A DNA stretch of 64,000 nt from Flavobacteriales bacterium UBA7468 (GCA_002478565.1 DLPC01000022.1:48899-112898); one strand, 5' to 3'; positions 1 to 9,361 are shown, numbered from the stretch's first letter. The notes: generated by a model not told the origin, from the sequence alone. Made by a program: numbers and translations.

Positions 1-2558
1 GCATTGTAAGGAATGGCATCGTTGACTTCAAATTTATAGGCCCACCAGTCAGAGAAAGTAGAGCCAGCAACGCCGTGGGCTTTCATTTTATCAGCTACCT
101 TATAACCTTCGAGGATGTGTGTAAAGGTATTGACTCTAAAACCCATGGAGTCCGCTACATGCATGAGCATATTGATTTCAGACTGAATATATGAATGGCA
201 AGTAATAAATCTTTCCGATCGCAAAATTTCTGCTAAAACTTCGAGTTCAAGATCTACTCTTGGCGCTACTTTTAACATACCCGAACGATAGGCCGTCCAT
301 TCGTCTTGATATGCTCTAGCACGGTAAAAACCATCGTAAAAGACTTGTTCCACACCCATTCTAGTTTGCGGAAAACGCACCGTATTGAAATCTCCCCAGT
401 TGGCTTGCTTGACATTTTCACCCAATGCAAATTTGATGAACTTTGGCGCATTGTCGATGAGCATTTCGTCAGGAGTTTGCCCCCACTTCAGTTTGATCAA
501 AGCAGACTGGCCACCAATAGGATTTGCTGAGCCGTGCAGCAATTGGGCCGCAGTGACACCACCGGCTAACTGCCTGTAAATATCGATGTCGTCTGGATTT
601 ACAACATCAGCAATACTCACCTCGGCGGTGATGGCCTGACCACCTTCATTGACACCTTTCGAAATAGCAATATGTGAGTGTTCGTCAATAATGCCGCTTG
701 TCAAGTGCATACCCTTGGCATCTATAATTCGAGCACCAGCAGGAGCATTGATAGATTGTCGACTTACTTTGACAATTTTACCGTCTTGCACCAAAACATC
801 TGCGCCTACTAGAATCCCTTCTTTTTCATTGGTCCAAACCGTCGCATTTTTGAAGAGGAGTGTCTCGGCTTTGAGAATGCTTTGATTTCCAAAGGCCATA
901 TTTGGGTACCAAACCACTTTTTTGTGTAGGGTATCTTGTTTAAGTGCCGTTAGCGCTGGTAGTTCAGTTTTTTTATTTTGTATGGCAGACCATCGGATCC
1001 AAGATCCTTGCTCGTTGGTCCCCTCTCCTTCAAAAACGGCTCCGTTTTTTAGCACCTTACCGTGCAATTGAATCAATTGCTGGTGTTGTTGTCCGAGAGA
1101 CAAAAATTGTATGGCGATATCTTGTTGTGTAAGGATAATATTTGCCTTTGTATGCAAGGAATCTCCCCCTTTGATGATCCAAACTTTTCCTTGTGGACGC
1201 TCAGGGGTACCACTAATTTGTAGGTTATATAATTGGTCTTCAAAACGAATGGCATAAGTACCAATGATTTGCGCAACATTCGGAGTCTTCCAAATTTTTT
1301 GTTCGCCTTGATTCCATGACTCTAGTAAAGTTGCTTCGTGGGTAAACGGATTTCCATTGTAGACAGAAAAGCTTGCCAATTTTCCGTATTCAAGCGTTCC
1401 TATTTGATTGGAGATTCCTAACCATTGAGCAGGAATGGTCGTGAGCGCTGCAAGTGCTTGGTCTGGCGTAAGTCCTCGTTGGATAGCTTTTCGCAAATTG
1501 GTCCAAAATAAATCTGGGTTTTTGAGCCCTTGTGTGGTGAGTGAAAAAGGGATTTGAGCATTGGCTAGCACAGCAGCGTTGGCCGGAGCAAGTTCCCAAT
1601 GTTTGAGCTCGGAAAGCGCAATTTGACTTGCTAAATAAGGGTCTTTGACATCAAATGCCTCTGGAAAATTTAAAGGTAAAACGAGGTTTGCATTTATATC
1701 TTTAAGCTCTTGAGAGATTGCATATTCATTTCCAGAGCCAACGTAAATAAACGGTATTTTGAACTCTTTGGCAATTTTCTCAGCCCTAAGAATCTCCCAC
1801 TTATCTGTCGTTTTAAAAAAAGCAGGAGCAGTTTCAATATTGGACCATTCGCTCAAAGATTGAGAATGACCGAGCTTTTGTGAATTTTCTTTGTAAAATT
1901 TGAGGTCATAGAAGGCCTGGCGCAATAATGCTATGGAACCCATTTGTGAAGAGGGATAACTTTGCTGACTTCCACCCTTCTCGAATGAAAAATACTGAGC
2001 TGCCTTAGCTTTGATGATTTGCTTGTGTATAGAGGTTGCTCCTAATGATACCAACGCTCCACTCCCCCTTACAATTCCATCAGTGTAATGCGTTAGAGCG
2101 AAACCAAACCCTGCCTGTTGTAGTTGGTCTACCTTCGTTGGCTGATATTGATAAGCGGCAGCAGCGACGAGCTCAGGATGAACGGCCTCATTCCAATAAT
2201 AAGCTCCTTCTTTGTTTGATTCCATCTGAGGGCGCCAACCATTGCCTTGATATTTTAAAGGCTCTAAACCTACATCGGAATAAAGTTCAATAAAGGAGGG
2301 CACAATGACTTTACCGGCATAATCAAGTTCAATAGCACCAGCTTGTTTGAGCTGCTTGCCAATTTTGATGATTTTACCTTCTTGAATAAGTAAATCTGTG
2401 GACTCTAAAATTTCACCTGGCTTGACAACTAGTGTTGCGTTTTGAAGCAAAATATAGCTTGGTTCAGAGGCTTTTAGGCCATTTTCAGGGCCAAATTGCG
2501 CATGCAATTCAACAGAAAATAAAGCACATAAAAGAAAAATAATACTGCGTGGTTTCAT
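1..2558 (-). CDS. Secreted tandem amidohydrolase (C-terminus beyond window)
   Basis: The minus frame stays open from the ATG at 2558 to the window edge, giving 852 codons without a stop; the C-terminus lies outside. Residues 1-21 are a signal peptide ending LHAQ. Two amidohydrolase (imidazolonepropionase-like) units follow. In the first, the position expected for the metal-binding HxH motif reads FIELYSDVG, so it has no metal ligands and is probably degenerate. The second keeps DEHSHI (H627, H629), then GGQSALIKLKWG and a later THILEG segment, so it is likely the active metal-dependent hydrolase. The substrate cannot be told from sequence; dipeptides, hydantoins or other cyclic amides are possible by family. 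It starts 44 bp after the AlkD-like gene on the same strand and may be co-transcribed with it. Confidence 0.85.
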   Translation of the reverse strand, partial: MKPRSIIFLLCALFSVELHAQFGPENGLKASEPSYILLQNATLVVKPGEILESTDLLIQEGKIIKIGKQLKQAGAIELDYAGKVIVPSFIELYSDVGLEPLKYQGNGWRPQMESNKEGAYYWNEAVHPELVAAAAYQYQPTKVDQLQQAGFGFALTHYTDGIVRGSGALVSLGATSIHKQIIKAKAAQYFSFEKGGSQQSYPSSQMGSIALLRQAFYDLKFYKENSQKLGHSQSLSEWSNIETAPAFFKTTDKWEILRAEKIAKEFKIPFIYVGSGNEYAISQELKDINANLVLPLNFPEAFDVKDPYLASQIALSELKHWELAPANAAVLANAQIPFSLTTQGLKNPDLFWTNLRKAIQRGLTPDQALAALTTIPAQWLGISNQIGTLEYGKLASFSVYNGNPFTHEATLLESWNQGEQKIWKTPNVAQIIGTYAIRFEDQLYNLQISGTPERPQGKVWIIKGGDSLHTKANIILTQQDIAIQFLSLGQQHQQLIQLHGKVLKNGAVFEGEGTNEQGSWIRWSAIQNKKTELPALTALKQDTLHKKVVWYPNMAFGNQSILKAETLLFKNATVWTNEKEGILVGADVLVQDGKIVKVSRQSINAPAGARIIDAKGMHLTSGIIDEHSHIAISKGVNEGGQAITAEVSIADVVNPDDIDIYRQLAGGVTAAQLLHGSANPIGGQSALIKLKWGQTPDEMLIDNAPKFIKFALGENVKQANWGDFNTVRFPQTRMGVEQVFYDGFYRARAYQDEWTAYRSGMLKVAPRVDLELEVLAEILRSERFITCHSYIQSEINMLMHVADSMGFRVNTFTHILEGYKVADKMKAHGVAGSTFSDWWAYKFEVNDAIPYN

Positions 2559-2602
2559 ACGGTGTGAAAATACAAATTCTTCCAGAAACAGGCGTCGCAA
2601 TT

Positions 2603-3280
2603 TTAGTCTTGTGGGACATATTTCATGGCCTCACGGCGTGCCAATCCCAATAAGTTCTCTTCGCTTACTACCTTTTTTACCCATTCAGGATTCCATTTTG
2701 AAACCTCTCTTAATGACCATCCGATCGCCTTTTGAATGAAAAACTCTTTGTTGGATTTGAAAGTTCTAATGTAGTATTGTAGCAAATGTAGATCTGTTTG
2801 CTGCTTGTATTTCAGCTGATGAATCAATAAAGTCCGATGCAGCCAAAAATTTTCAGAGGCCTCCCAATCCTTCGCTAATTCTGAAAAAGCAGCTGGAAAT
2901 TTACGCGCAAAATGGCCGACAACATGAGAGGCCAATAAATCGAGCGTATCCCACCAAGTTTGGTTTGTCAGGATGAAAGTAAATTGAGGGCCATCTGTTT
3001 CTAGTGCTATTTTTTTATAGCTAGCAAGCAGGTGATCAATGCCAATATATTGCACTTCACGGTAGGGGTTGGCCCAACACTCCTCAATGAGCTCCCAGGT
3101 TTGTGCTGGATTCAATTGCTGCAGGCGGGGCTTCAATTGTTGATAAACGATTTTTCTCGGGCCCGACATAACGCCTATGAAGGAAAAATGATTTTTCATG
3201 TAGGCCTCCATCTGCTCGACGCGGCTAGGATCTTTGACGTTTTCTAGGTCCTTTTGGATTTCTTGAACAAGTGGAATCAT
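2603..3280 (-). CDS. DNA alkylation repair protein, AlkD-like HEAT repeat
   Basis: The 225-residue all-helical protein matches the DNA_alkylation (AlkC/AlkD) family: PYREVQYIGIDHLL, the aromatic TWWDTLDLLASHVVG stretch and FIQKAIGWSLREVSKW are family hallmarks. Members are HEAT-like solenoids that excise N3- and N7-alkylated purines. An in-frame ATG exists upstream at 3334, but it lies inside the RNase P RNA gene, so I chose the ATG at 3280, whose MIPLVQEIQ begins where family members begin. The gene sits just 3' of rnpB on the same strand. The family assignment is firm; activity is inferred. Confidence 0.85.
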   Translation of the reverse strand: MIPLVQEIQKDLENVKDPSRVEQMEAYMKNHFSFIGVMSGPRKIVYQQLKPRLQQLNPAQTWELIEECWANPYREVQYIGIDHLLASYKKIALETDGPQFTFILTNQTWWDTLDLLASHVVGHFARKFPAAFSELAKDWEASENFWLHRTLLIHQLKYKQQTDLHLLQYYIRTFKSNKEFFIQKAIGWSLREVSKWNPEWVKKVVSEENLLGLARREAMKYVPQD

Positions 3281-3296
3281 GTGATAAATAAAAAAT

Positions 3297-3675
3297 GGCA
3301 AATCATAAGCCGGGTTCTGTACCATTGGCTGCACGCAGCGTTGGTGTCTATCATTTATCTAGCTCCACCCTCACGGATGGAGTCCATCAACCTACCCTCC
3401 GAGTCAAGCGAGCCGCTCTTTCTGCTTGCGCATACCCCGGTATATTTGGTCTTTCAGCTCGTAAGGTTTACCCTGCCTTGTTTATCGCTAAACAAGCGGT
3501 GGGCTCTTACCCCACCTTTTCACCTTTTCCTCGGCAAGCCGAGGTAGTTTACCTTTCTGCGGCACTTTCTGTTCCATAAAAATCACTTTTTACAGACCTT
3601 CCTGTTAGGAAGTACGATGCTCTGTGCTGCCCGGACTTTCCTCTTTTCAAATGAAAAGCGATAGACTGATTTGCC
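3297..3675 (-). ncRNA. rnpB: RNase P RNA (class A)
   Basis: Read on the minus strand, the RNA contains the universal GAGGAAAGTCCGGGC element near its 5' end and ACAGAACCCGGCTTAT near its 3' end, plus the internal GGTAAACCTTACGAGC-type region. The ends close in a perfect 9-bp P1 helix (3667-3675 with 3297-3305, GGCAAATCA against TGATTTGCC), which sets the boundaries to within a few bases. It is the catalytic RNA that matures tRNA 5' ends. A TACCTTTG box lies directly upstream. Confidence 0.97.
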
Positions 3676-3679
3676 GAAA

Positions 3680-3687
3680 CAAAGGTA
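3680..3687 (-). promoter_or_regulatory. rnpB promoter, -7 box TACCTTTG
   Basis: On the minus strand TACCTTTG fits the Bacteroidetes -7 consensus TAnnTTTG exactly. Four bases separate it from the first base of helix P1 at 3675, which calibrates the box-to-start distance in this genome. No convincing TTG -33 element is seen upstream. Confidence 0.75.
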
Positions 3688-4779
3688 TTAAAGTTTAATG
3701 AGCTTTCTAAAGAGTTGTGCTTTTGTCGAATAAAACCTCATCGTGTAGGTACCCGTTGGCATAGCACTAAAGTCTAAATAACCCACCAAACTTTCATTGA
3801 TAAAAGTTTGTACCAAATTTCCCAACTGGTCATAAACTTCAATGTAGTCAAAAGCCAATGGGGTCTGAAAGAAAAGTAAATCTGTGCAAGGATTGGGAGA
3901 CAAGATGAGCTGTTGGTTAAGGTCTGCGATTCCGGCGTCAAGACCTAAATATTGATCTTGGTATTCAATAGAGGTGACTCCCTGCCCCTGTTGACCAAAA
4001 CCACCTTCAATGACTTTCAACAGGTAATCTTTTTTGTTATTTGTCCACCACTCGTATTCCGTCGTTTGAAAGGTTGGCGGTGCAATCCAAGTGCCTTGGC
4101 CAAAAAAAGTCTGGTAAATAGAGTCTGTTTCAGTGATATCATGCCTGATTCGAAGTGCGGGAAAAGTTCCGAATGGCGTAGTAATATTTCCCCAACCATC
4201 GACCGTTGAAGTACGTTGGCGGTGTTGAATAAATTTGATGTCAGCTGCCGGATTGAGATCAACGTATGTGTAACCACGTGAATTGTAAGTGTCGTTGAAC
4301 TGTAAAGGCAATTCATAACGCGTTTCAATGGTGTCTGACTTAAATGGTAAGCCCTGCCCTTGCACGTCAATCGAGTAGCCTATGCTTGTTATGGCAGAGG
4401 TGGTTCGTTTTGAATACTGTGTCAAATTTGACAACTCAATGGGTAAAAAAGCTGAAAATTGATCGATCGGCAAGGCAGTTGAAGGATTGTGATAACTCGC
4501 GCGGTAAGGCGTAGCTGCGATTGGCCCATAGGTTGCAATAATCAAAAAGGAATTGAAATCCAGTGGCTCGAAATTTTTTAATGTTTGTGTTTGCGCCACA
4601 AGTTGAGAGAAATCCCAGTTTGAATTAGGCCCAGTAACCTGAAGATCGAGCGGGACAAGCACTGCCTGACTAAAGCGTACGGTATCATTTGCATTGGCGT
4701 GATCGGCAACTGTAAGTGTAATTTGTGCAAAAAGCTGCGAACAAAAAAGTAAGCCTATTGAACTGAGTAAGAATTTCAT
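3688..4779 (-). CDS. Secreted protein with T9SS type A sorting domain
   Basis: The 363-residue protein has a signal peptide (1-19, ending LFAQ) and a C-terminal Por-secretion/T9SS type A domain over about the last 75 residues: LSPNPCTDLL, YDQLGNLVQ, MPTGTYTMRFYS and a basic LFRKLIKL end. It is thus predicted to be exported by Sec and then carried across the outer membrane by type IX secretion, with the tail removed or anchored. The middle (20-285) is beta-rich and matches no family I recognise. Its stop codon abuts the rnpB promoter. The gene is monocistronic and divergent from the helicase. Confidence 0.85.
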   Translation of the reverse strand: MKFLLSSIGLLFCSQLFAQITLTVADHANANDTVRFSQAVLVPLDLQVTGPNSNWDFSQLVAQTQTLKNFEPLDFNSFLIIATYGPIAATPYRASYHNPSTALPIDQFSAFLPIELSNLTQYSKRTTSAITSIGYSIDVQGQGLPFKSDTIETRYELPLQFNDTYNSRGYTYVDLNPAADIKFIQHRQRTSTVDGWGNITTPFGTFPALRIRHDITETDSIYQTFFGQGTWIAPPTFQTTEYEWWTNNKKDYLLKVIEGGFGQQGQGVTSIEYQDQYLGLDAGIADLNQQLILSPNPCTDLLFFQTPLAFDYIEVYDQLGNLVQTFINESLVGYLDFSAMPTGTYTMRFYSTKAQLFRKLIKL

Positions 4780-4828
4780 GGTTGAAGTTTGAAGCTAAAA
4801 TTAGATTTTTTATTCGAGTTAGAGATGC

Positions 4829-4836
4829 TAACTTTA
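4829..4836 (+). promoter_or_regulatory. -7-like box TAACTTTA before the helicase gene
   Basis: TAACTTTA differs from TAnnTTTG only in the last base and ends 4 nt before the ATG at 4841, the same spacing seen between the rnpB box and its 5' end. A leaderless transcript is predicted. No clear -33 TTG. Confidence 0.45.
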
Positions 4837-4840
4837 CGTC

Positions 4841-7800
4841 ATGTCAGAAGCAATAGAAGCATATTACCACACCTGGGAATCAGAGCTTACTTTGCTACGC
4901 ACCGACGATTTACTTGTAAATATTGATCCTAAAAAGGTTTTGAGTGATCGAGAAATGCTTTGGGAGCAGACGCCAACAAGTAATCATATCATTAAGGAAT
5001 ATAAAAAACTGAAGCGCGAACAAGGCATCGATGCCTTGACTTTTGCGCAAGGCACGCTGCATTGGCAAAAAGGCAGCAAAACGCTTCAAACACCTGTTTT
5101 TCTTTTTGAGCTCACTAAAATCCAACTAGATCAGAAAGCCATTGAATTTGCCGATCAAGCCCAATTGAATCCGTTCATTAAGTTATTGCTCAAAAATGAA
5201 TGGCAATTAGACGCACCGGATCAGCCCGATAACGATTGGATTTTAAAATTAGTTGAACGCGGTATTTTTACAGCCTACACCGATGAATCTTTTATCGGAA
5301 ATTTTCATCCGCAACGCTACGAACTCAGAAGGGAATGGGAGGCTTTGCGTGTTCAAAATGAATTTTCTCCTGCCTTACTGCAAGTACTTGGTGATTTTGA
5401 TCGAGAAATTCAAAGTGACAATACAGTACCAATCAAAGGGCAAATAACTACGCTGGATCCCGATCAGAAAAAGGCCATTGAACTTGCTGCTTCTAATTCC
5501 ATCGTCATTTACGGACCACCAGGAACGGGTAAATCTGCGGTCTTGAGTAACTTCATTGCGCAAGTTATTTTTGAGCAAAAGAAAGCATTAGTGGTCAGTG
5601 AAAAACGTGGCGCTCTAGAGGTCCTGAAACATCGCTTGACAGAAGCCGGTCTTGGAGATTACTGTCTGCTTGCTCCAAACAAAAATGAACTTGCCTCATT
5701 TTTTCAGCAGTTACAAACAGATTTTCACAAGCTGCTCAATGCGCAATTGACTGCGCCACCTTCCAACTTTGAGAAAAGCAATAAAGCCGCCCAATATTGG
5801 TGCGAAAGAAAGCAACTTGAACAAGAGGCCCAACTCAGTTTGGAAGAACTTCTAGATTGCTTTGGGCCCAAAATTAATCGGCCAAAAGCAACAATTTCAG
5901 ACCGCTGGCTCCATTGGTTGCACGCTCGAAAGCACCAATCTAAAATACCAAATGACTTACTGAAAATCGCTGCACAACTGAGTAAAAACTGGGCGCAACA
6001 ACCGCTAGAAATTCTTGAAAAAGATTGGCGAGAATGGCAGTCGTTATTCGGGAATCTTCAAAATAAATTCAATATCGAAAAATGTGGAGCGCTCGAGGAA
6101 CTCACCAAAAAATGCCTCATATGTCATCAATTTCAAACCCAAGTATTCCAAAAATATGCTTCCCTTCTTGACCACGATCAAGATAAGTTAAGCAAAGTAC
6201 TCAATAGCTATTTAAATACAGAAAAACAACGGATTCATCTTGAAGATCAGCTTAGTGCTTGGCTTCAAATACCTAGTTTAGAAGAATGGCGCGTGTTAAA
6301 ATCTTTAGCAGCTGAGAAGGGATTTTTCAATAAAAGAAAGTGGCGCTCCGTTTCTAAAATTTGGCTGCGCCTCGCACAAACACCTATAGAACAATTTGAA
6401 AAACCCTTAGCTAAATATTGGCAAATTAAAGCACAACTCCATCAGGCTGAGCTCAAATTAGCGCAATATAGCATTGAAATTAGCGAGCAGGAAGTTAAAA
6501 TTGTATTGCAATTCATCAAACAAGTCAATTGGGAACAATTTCAATGGTATCGTAAATTGCCAGTTGAAGAACGCGATAACTATCTGAAATTCCAGCCTCA
6601 AATCTATCGATTTAACAGTTTACATCGTGCGCTATTTCAAGCCAATGAGCTGCCGCTTTTAGATTTTGAATTGGCCCTTACTTCCAATTGGGAATCCTTC
6701 ACCAATCACTTTCCTGCATTACAAAAGATTCCACACAATTTGTGGGAAAGCTTTGGTCAGGATGAATCAAATTACAAGCGCCTAAAAGAAGAATTTTGGG
6801 CCTATGTTCGCGTGCATTATCCATTGCTTTATCAATGGGGCAATGAGGCATTCATCACAGCACTAGATGTTGCTATTTCGGAGGAAAAAGATAAACTAAA
6901 ACAATTTGCCCAAAGTGTAAAAAACAAGCAAATAGAACATTTTACAGCACTCGAAGCCTTGTTAAACATGCCTCTTAGAAAATTGACAGAGGTTCAAAAA
7001 AATGAAAGACAATCGTTACGAAAAGGCAAGTCCTTGCTTATTAAAGAGATGGCTAAAACGAGGCAATTTATCCCTTTAAGAAATTTATTAGAAGGGCCTG
7101 CAGCGCCTTGGTTGTACGCAATTTACCCCATATGGCTTCTCAACCCAACGCAAGTAGCAAATTGCCTCCCTATGGAGCTTGCTATGTTCGATTTTGGCCT
7201 ATTTGACGAAGCAAGCCAACTTCCGCTCAGCCATGCTATTGGCTCATTGCAAAGAGTTAAAACTGCCATGATAGCCGGAGACCCCGAACAAATGCGCCCG
7301 AGCTCGTATTTTTCAACGCAACCAGAAGGCGTCATTGATCTTTTACATCAGGCAGCTTTTCATTTGCCCAGACATTTATTGAGCTACCACTATAGGAGTG
7401 AACACCCTAGCCTAATTGCATTTTCAAATAAGCACTTTTACAAAAATGAGCTGAAAACATGGCCTTCGTTGGACATGAATAAACAGGCCATTTTCCAGCA
7501 TTATGTTCCAAACGGAATCTATCAGGAGCGCCAAAATAAAACGGAGGCAAAAGCACTGGCTCAAGCGTTAAAACTGCGCTTGCAAGAACAGGAGAAGGTC
7601 GGGGTTGTTGCATTTTCAAAGCAGCAATTACAGTGTATTTACGATTGCTTGTCAGCTCAAGATCAAGCTTTATTGGACGAAAAAATCAATCATAGACAGG
7701 CATTTTTCCTAGCTCTAGAGCAAATTCAGGGTGAAGAGTGCGATCATTTGCTCATCAGTTTTGGTTTTGGTAAAAATCAAGAAGGCAAATTTAATCTAAG

Positions 7801-8089
7801 ATTTGGGCCTATGAATCAGCAACAAGGAAGCAAGAGATTGAATGTGCTGCTTACAAGAGCCAAAAAGACCTTACATTTTTATTGTGCCGTCAAGACGACT
7901 GATTTTCCTTCTAGACGCAGCGAAAGTGTTGAGTTGATTTACCAATGGTTTTCATTTCTGGAAAATCCTACTGAACAAACAAGTACTTACGAGGCCTCTG
8001 AAAGACTCGCTAGTGCGAATGATTTTGACAGTTATCTGCATTCTTATGAGGTACTGAAGCAGCGTTCGGTGCTTCCGGATCGCGTTTAG
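4841..8089 (+). CDS. DUF4011-like SF1 (Upf1-type) helicase
   Basis: The 1082-residue protein carries SF1 helicase motifs: Walker A GPPGTGKS (225-232), motif Ia LVVSEKRGALEVL, Walker B LFDEASQ (D789, E790), motif III AGDPEQMRPS, motif IV SYHYRSEHPSL, motif V QIQGEECDHL and motif VI LNVLLTRAKKT (R1006). Residues 300-750 are a long charged helical insertion. The N-terminus (about 60-120) has the pattern short helix, then LTFAQGTLHW, then TPVFLFEL, which resembles DUF4011. DUF4011 helicases include the anti-phage Hhe type, but here only about 60 residues follow the helicase core, so no Vsr nuclease or DUF3320 is present. The 3' end overlaps yidD on the other strand by 80 bp. Helicase is certain; the role is unknown. 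Confidence 0.85.
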   Translation: MSEAIEAYYHTWESELTLLRTDDLLVNIDPKKVLSDREMLWEQTPTSNHIIKEYKKLKREQGIDALTFAQGTLHWQKGSKTLQTPVFLFELTKIQLDQKAIEFADQAQLNPFIKLLLKNEWQLDAPDQPDNDWILKLVERGIFTAYTDESFIGNFHPQRYELRREWEALRVQNEFSPALLQVLGDFDREIQSDNTVPIKGQITTLDPDQKKAIELAASNSIVIYGPPGTGKSAVLSNFIAQVIFEQKKALVVSEKRGALEVLKHRLTEAGLGDYCLLAPNKNELASFFQQLQTDFHKLLNAQLTAPPSNFEKSNKAAQYWCERKQLEQEAQLSLEELLDCFGPKINRPKATISDRWLHWLHARKHQSKIPNDLLKIAAQLSKNWAQQPLEILEKDWREWQSLFGNLQNKFNIEKCGALEELTKKCLICHQFQTQVFQKYASLLDHDQDKLSKVLNSYLNTEKQRIHLEDQLSAWLQIPSLEEWRVLKSLAAEKGFFNKRKWRSVSKIWLRLAQTPIEQFEKPLAKYWQIKAQLHQAELKLAQYSIEISEQEVKIVLQFIKQVNWEQFQWYRKLPVEERDNYLKFQPQIYRFNSLHRALFQANELPLLDFELALTSNWESFTNHFPALQKIPHNLWESFGQDESNYKRLKEEFWAYVRVHYPLLYQWGNEAFITALDVAISEEKDKLKQFAQSVKNKQIEHFTALEALLNMPLRKLTEVQKNERQSLRKGKSLLIKEMAKTRQFIPLRNLLEGPAAPWLYAIYPIWLLNPTQVANCLPMELAMFDFGLFDEASQLPLSHAIGSLQRVKTAMIAGDPEQMRPSSYFSTQPEGVIDLLHQAAFHLPRHLLSYHYRSEHPSLIAFSNKHFYKNELKTWPSLDMNKQAIFQHYVPNGIYQERQNKTEAKALAQALKLRLQEQEKVGVVAFSKQQLQCIYDCLSAQDQALLDEKINHRQAFFLALEQIQGEECDHLLISFGFGKNQEGKFNLRFGPMNQQQGSKRLNVLLTRAKKTLHFYCAVKTTDFPSRRSESVELIYQWFSFLENPTEQTSTYEASERLASANDFDSYLHSYEVLKQRSVLPDRV

Positions 8090-8315
8090 GCACAGGGTCA
8101 TATCCAAAGCCACCTCTTGGATGACAACTTGAGATTCTTTTGAGCCCTAAATAGGTTCCTTTGAATGGCCCCCAAACCTTTATAGCTTCAATCATGTAAG
8201 ATGAGCATGTCGGTGTATATCTGCAGGTTGCTGGAAATAATGGAGAAATGATGAGCTGATAGATTCTTACAAGAAGAATCAAAGGGAATCCGAGCCACTT
8301 TTTAAGCGTTTGCAT
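8010..8315 (-). CDS. yidD: Membrane protein insertion efficiency factor YidD
   Basis: This 101-residue protein has the YidD signature: an amphipathic N-terminus (LVRIYQLIISPLF), then CRYTPTCSSYMIEAI, KGTYLGLKRISSCHPRGG and GYDPVP. The family helps YidC insert inner-membrane proteins. The last ~25 residues (from KRDPEAP) extend beyond the usual GYDPVP end, and this tail is encoded in the 80 bp that overlap the helicase 3' end on the opposite strand. It is not next to rnpA or yidC, as it often is in other bacteria. Confidence 0.93.
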   Translation of the reverse strand: MQTLKKWLGFPLILLVRIYQLIISPLFPATCRYTPTCSSYMIEAIKVWGPFKGTYLGLKRISSCHPRGGFGYDPVPKRDPEAPNAASVPHKNADNCQNHSH

Positions 8316-8392
8316 GTGTAAATTTAAGCAATTTCAACACTAGGTTGTGTAAACTATATCACTGTAACTTTTTTGTAGAATAGGGTTATGAG

Positions 8393-8400
8393 TATTTTTA
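8393..8400 (+). promoter_or_regulatory. -7-like box TATTTTTA before the transglycosylase gene
   Basis: TATTTTTA fits TAnnTTTG except at its last base and ends exactly 4 nt before the ATG at 8405, as in other putative leaderless genes of this window. Weak on its own because the region is AT-rich. Confidence 0.35.
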
Positions 8401-8404
8401 GAAA

Positions 8405-9361
8405 ATGAAACAACTCCAGCTGCTCTCCGGCCTTTTTTTGACACTTTTGACCTCACAATTCTTTGCCCAACCGCTTTCTCAGTGGGAAGCAGACAAAATT
8501 ACCGTGTATCAAGCCCATGGCGTTCAGACCATTATGCATGCCGAAGCCCTTTTTGAAGACCGCTGGGATCAGCTGCCTCAAGCACAGTTCTGGAAAAAGA
8601 TTATGTTACTTGCCCCAGACTCTTGCTTGGTAAATGTTGCTGCCACACGTCAAGTTTTGGCAAAAATGTCTAACCGAGATTGGAATCGTCAGACGGAAGC
8701 ACAAAAAGACAGCACCAGACAAGCACTCAGGGTAGCCTATGGATTGCCGTCGACAGAAAGAATCTATGTGACTACCGGCAAAAATGACTTCTATAAATTC
8801 AATGAGGTTTATCCAAGTTTAGCAAAGGGCGTTTCGGCTTTTGAACGATTTGGAGTAGACCCATGGTATGCACAAGCTATCCTCTTGATTGAAAGCCCCG
8901 CACAAATGAGAAAATCTTCTACAGGAGCCTATGGTGCATTTCAGCTTATGCCAAGTGTGGCGCGCTCACAAGGCTTAACTGTTAATGATCAAATAGACGA
9001 AAGAAAAGATTTTGACCGTTCTGCCTACGGTGCTGCTCAACTCATTCGCAAAATTTGCATTCCCGAAGCCAAGAAAATTTTAGCTGCGCATCAAATTACC
9101 TACAATGAAACGGACCTTTGGTTCAGGCTTTTTGTGTTGCATGTGTATCATGCTGGCGCCATGAATGTTGCTGCAGTTGTTAATAAAATACAACCAACAG
9201 AAGGATCTCAAGAACTCATCAAAGCAATGTGGCAAAATTCAGCCGCTGGCTTTGGCAACAACTCTCAAAACTACACGCAACTAGCCCTCGCGGCTCAATT
9301 GATTTTACACGACATGGTTTATCAGAACTGCACAGAAATTAGTCCTTGTGTGGGGCGCTGA
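8405..9361 (+). CDS. Lytic transglycosylase, SLT domain
   Basis: The 318-residue protein has a signal peptide (1-21, ending FFAQ) and, in residues 145-300, a soluble lytic transglycosylase fold: VDPWYAQAILLIESP with the likely catalytic E163, then STGAYGAFQLMPSVARSQGL, the GAFQLMP motif typical of SLT/MltD proteins, and later VYHAGAMNVAAV. Such enzymes cleave peptidoglycan glycan strands in the periplasm, forming 1,6-anhydro ends. Residues 25-140 are not a LysM and have no clear assignment. Its 3' end overlaps convergent menC by 23 bp. Confidence 0.88.
   Translation: MKQLQLLSGLFLTLLTSQFFAQPLSQWEADKITVYQAHGVQTIMHAEALFEDRWDQLPQAQFWKKIMLLAPDSCLVNVAATRQVLAKMSNRDWNRQTEAQKDSTRQALRVAYGLPSTERIYVTTGKNDFYKFNEVYPSLAKGVSAFERFGVDPWYAQAILLIESPAQMRKSSTGAYGAFQLMPSVARSQGLTVNDQIDERKDFDRSAYGAAQLIRKICIPEAKKILAAHQITYNETDLWFRLFVLHVYHAGAMNVAAVVNKIQPTEGSQELIKAMWQNSAAGFGNNSQNYTQLALAAQLILHDMVYQNCTEISPCVGR

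Noticed and set aside
3281..3334. Upstream ATG that would lengthen the AlkD-like protein by 18 residues
   Set aside because: It lies inside the P1-proximal 3' part of the RNase P RNA gene, and the family start matches the ATG at 3280.
4017..4370. 117-codon minus-strand ORF
   Set aside because: Out-of-frame shadow inside the T9SS type A gene on the same strand; no promoter box or domain.
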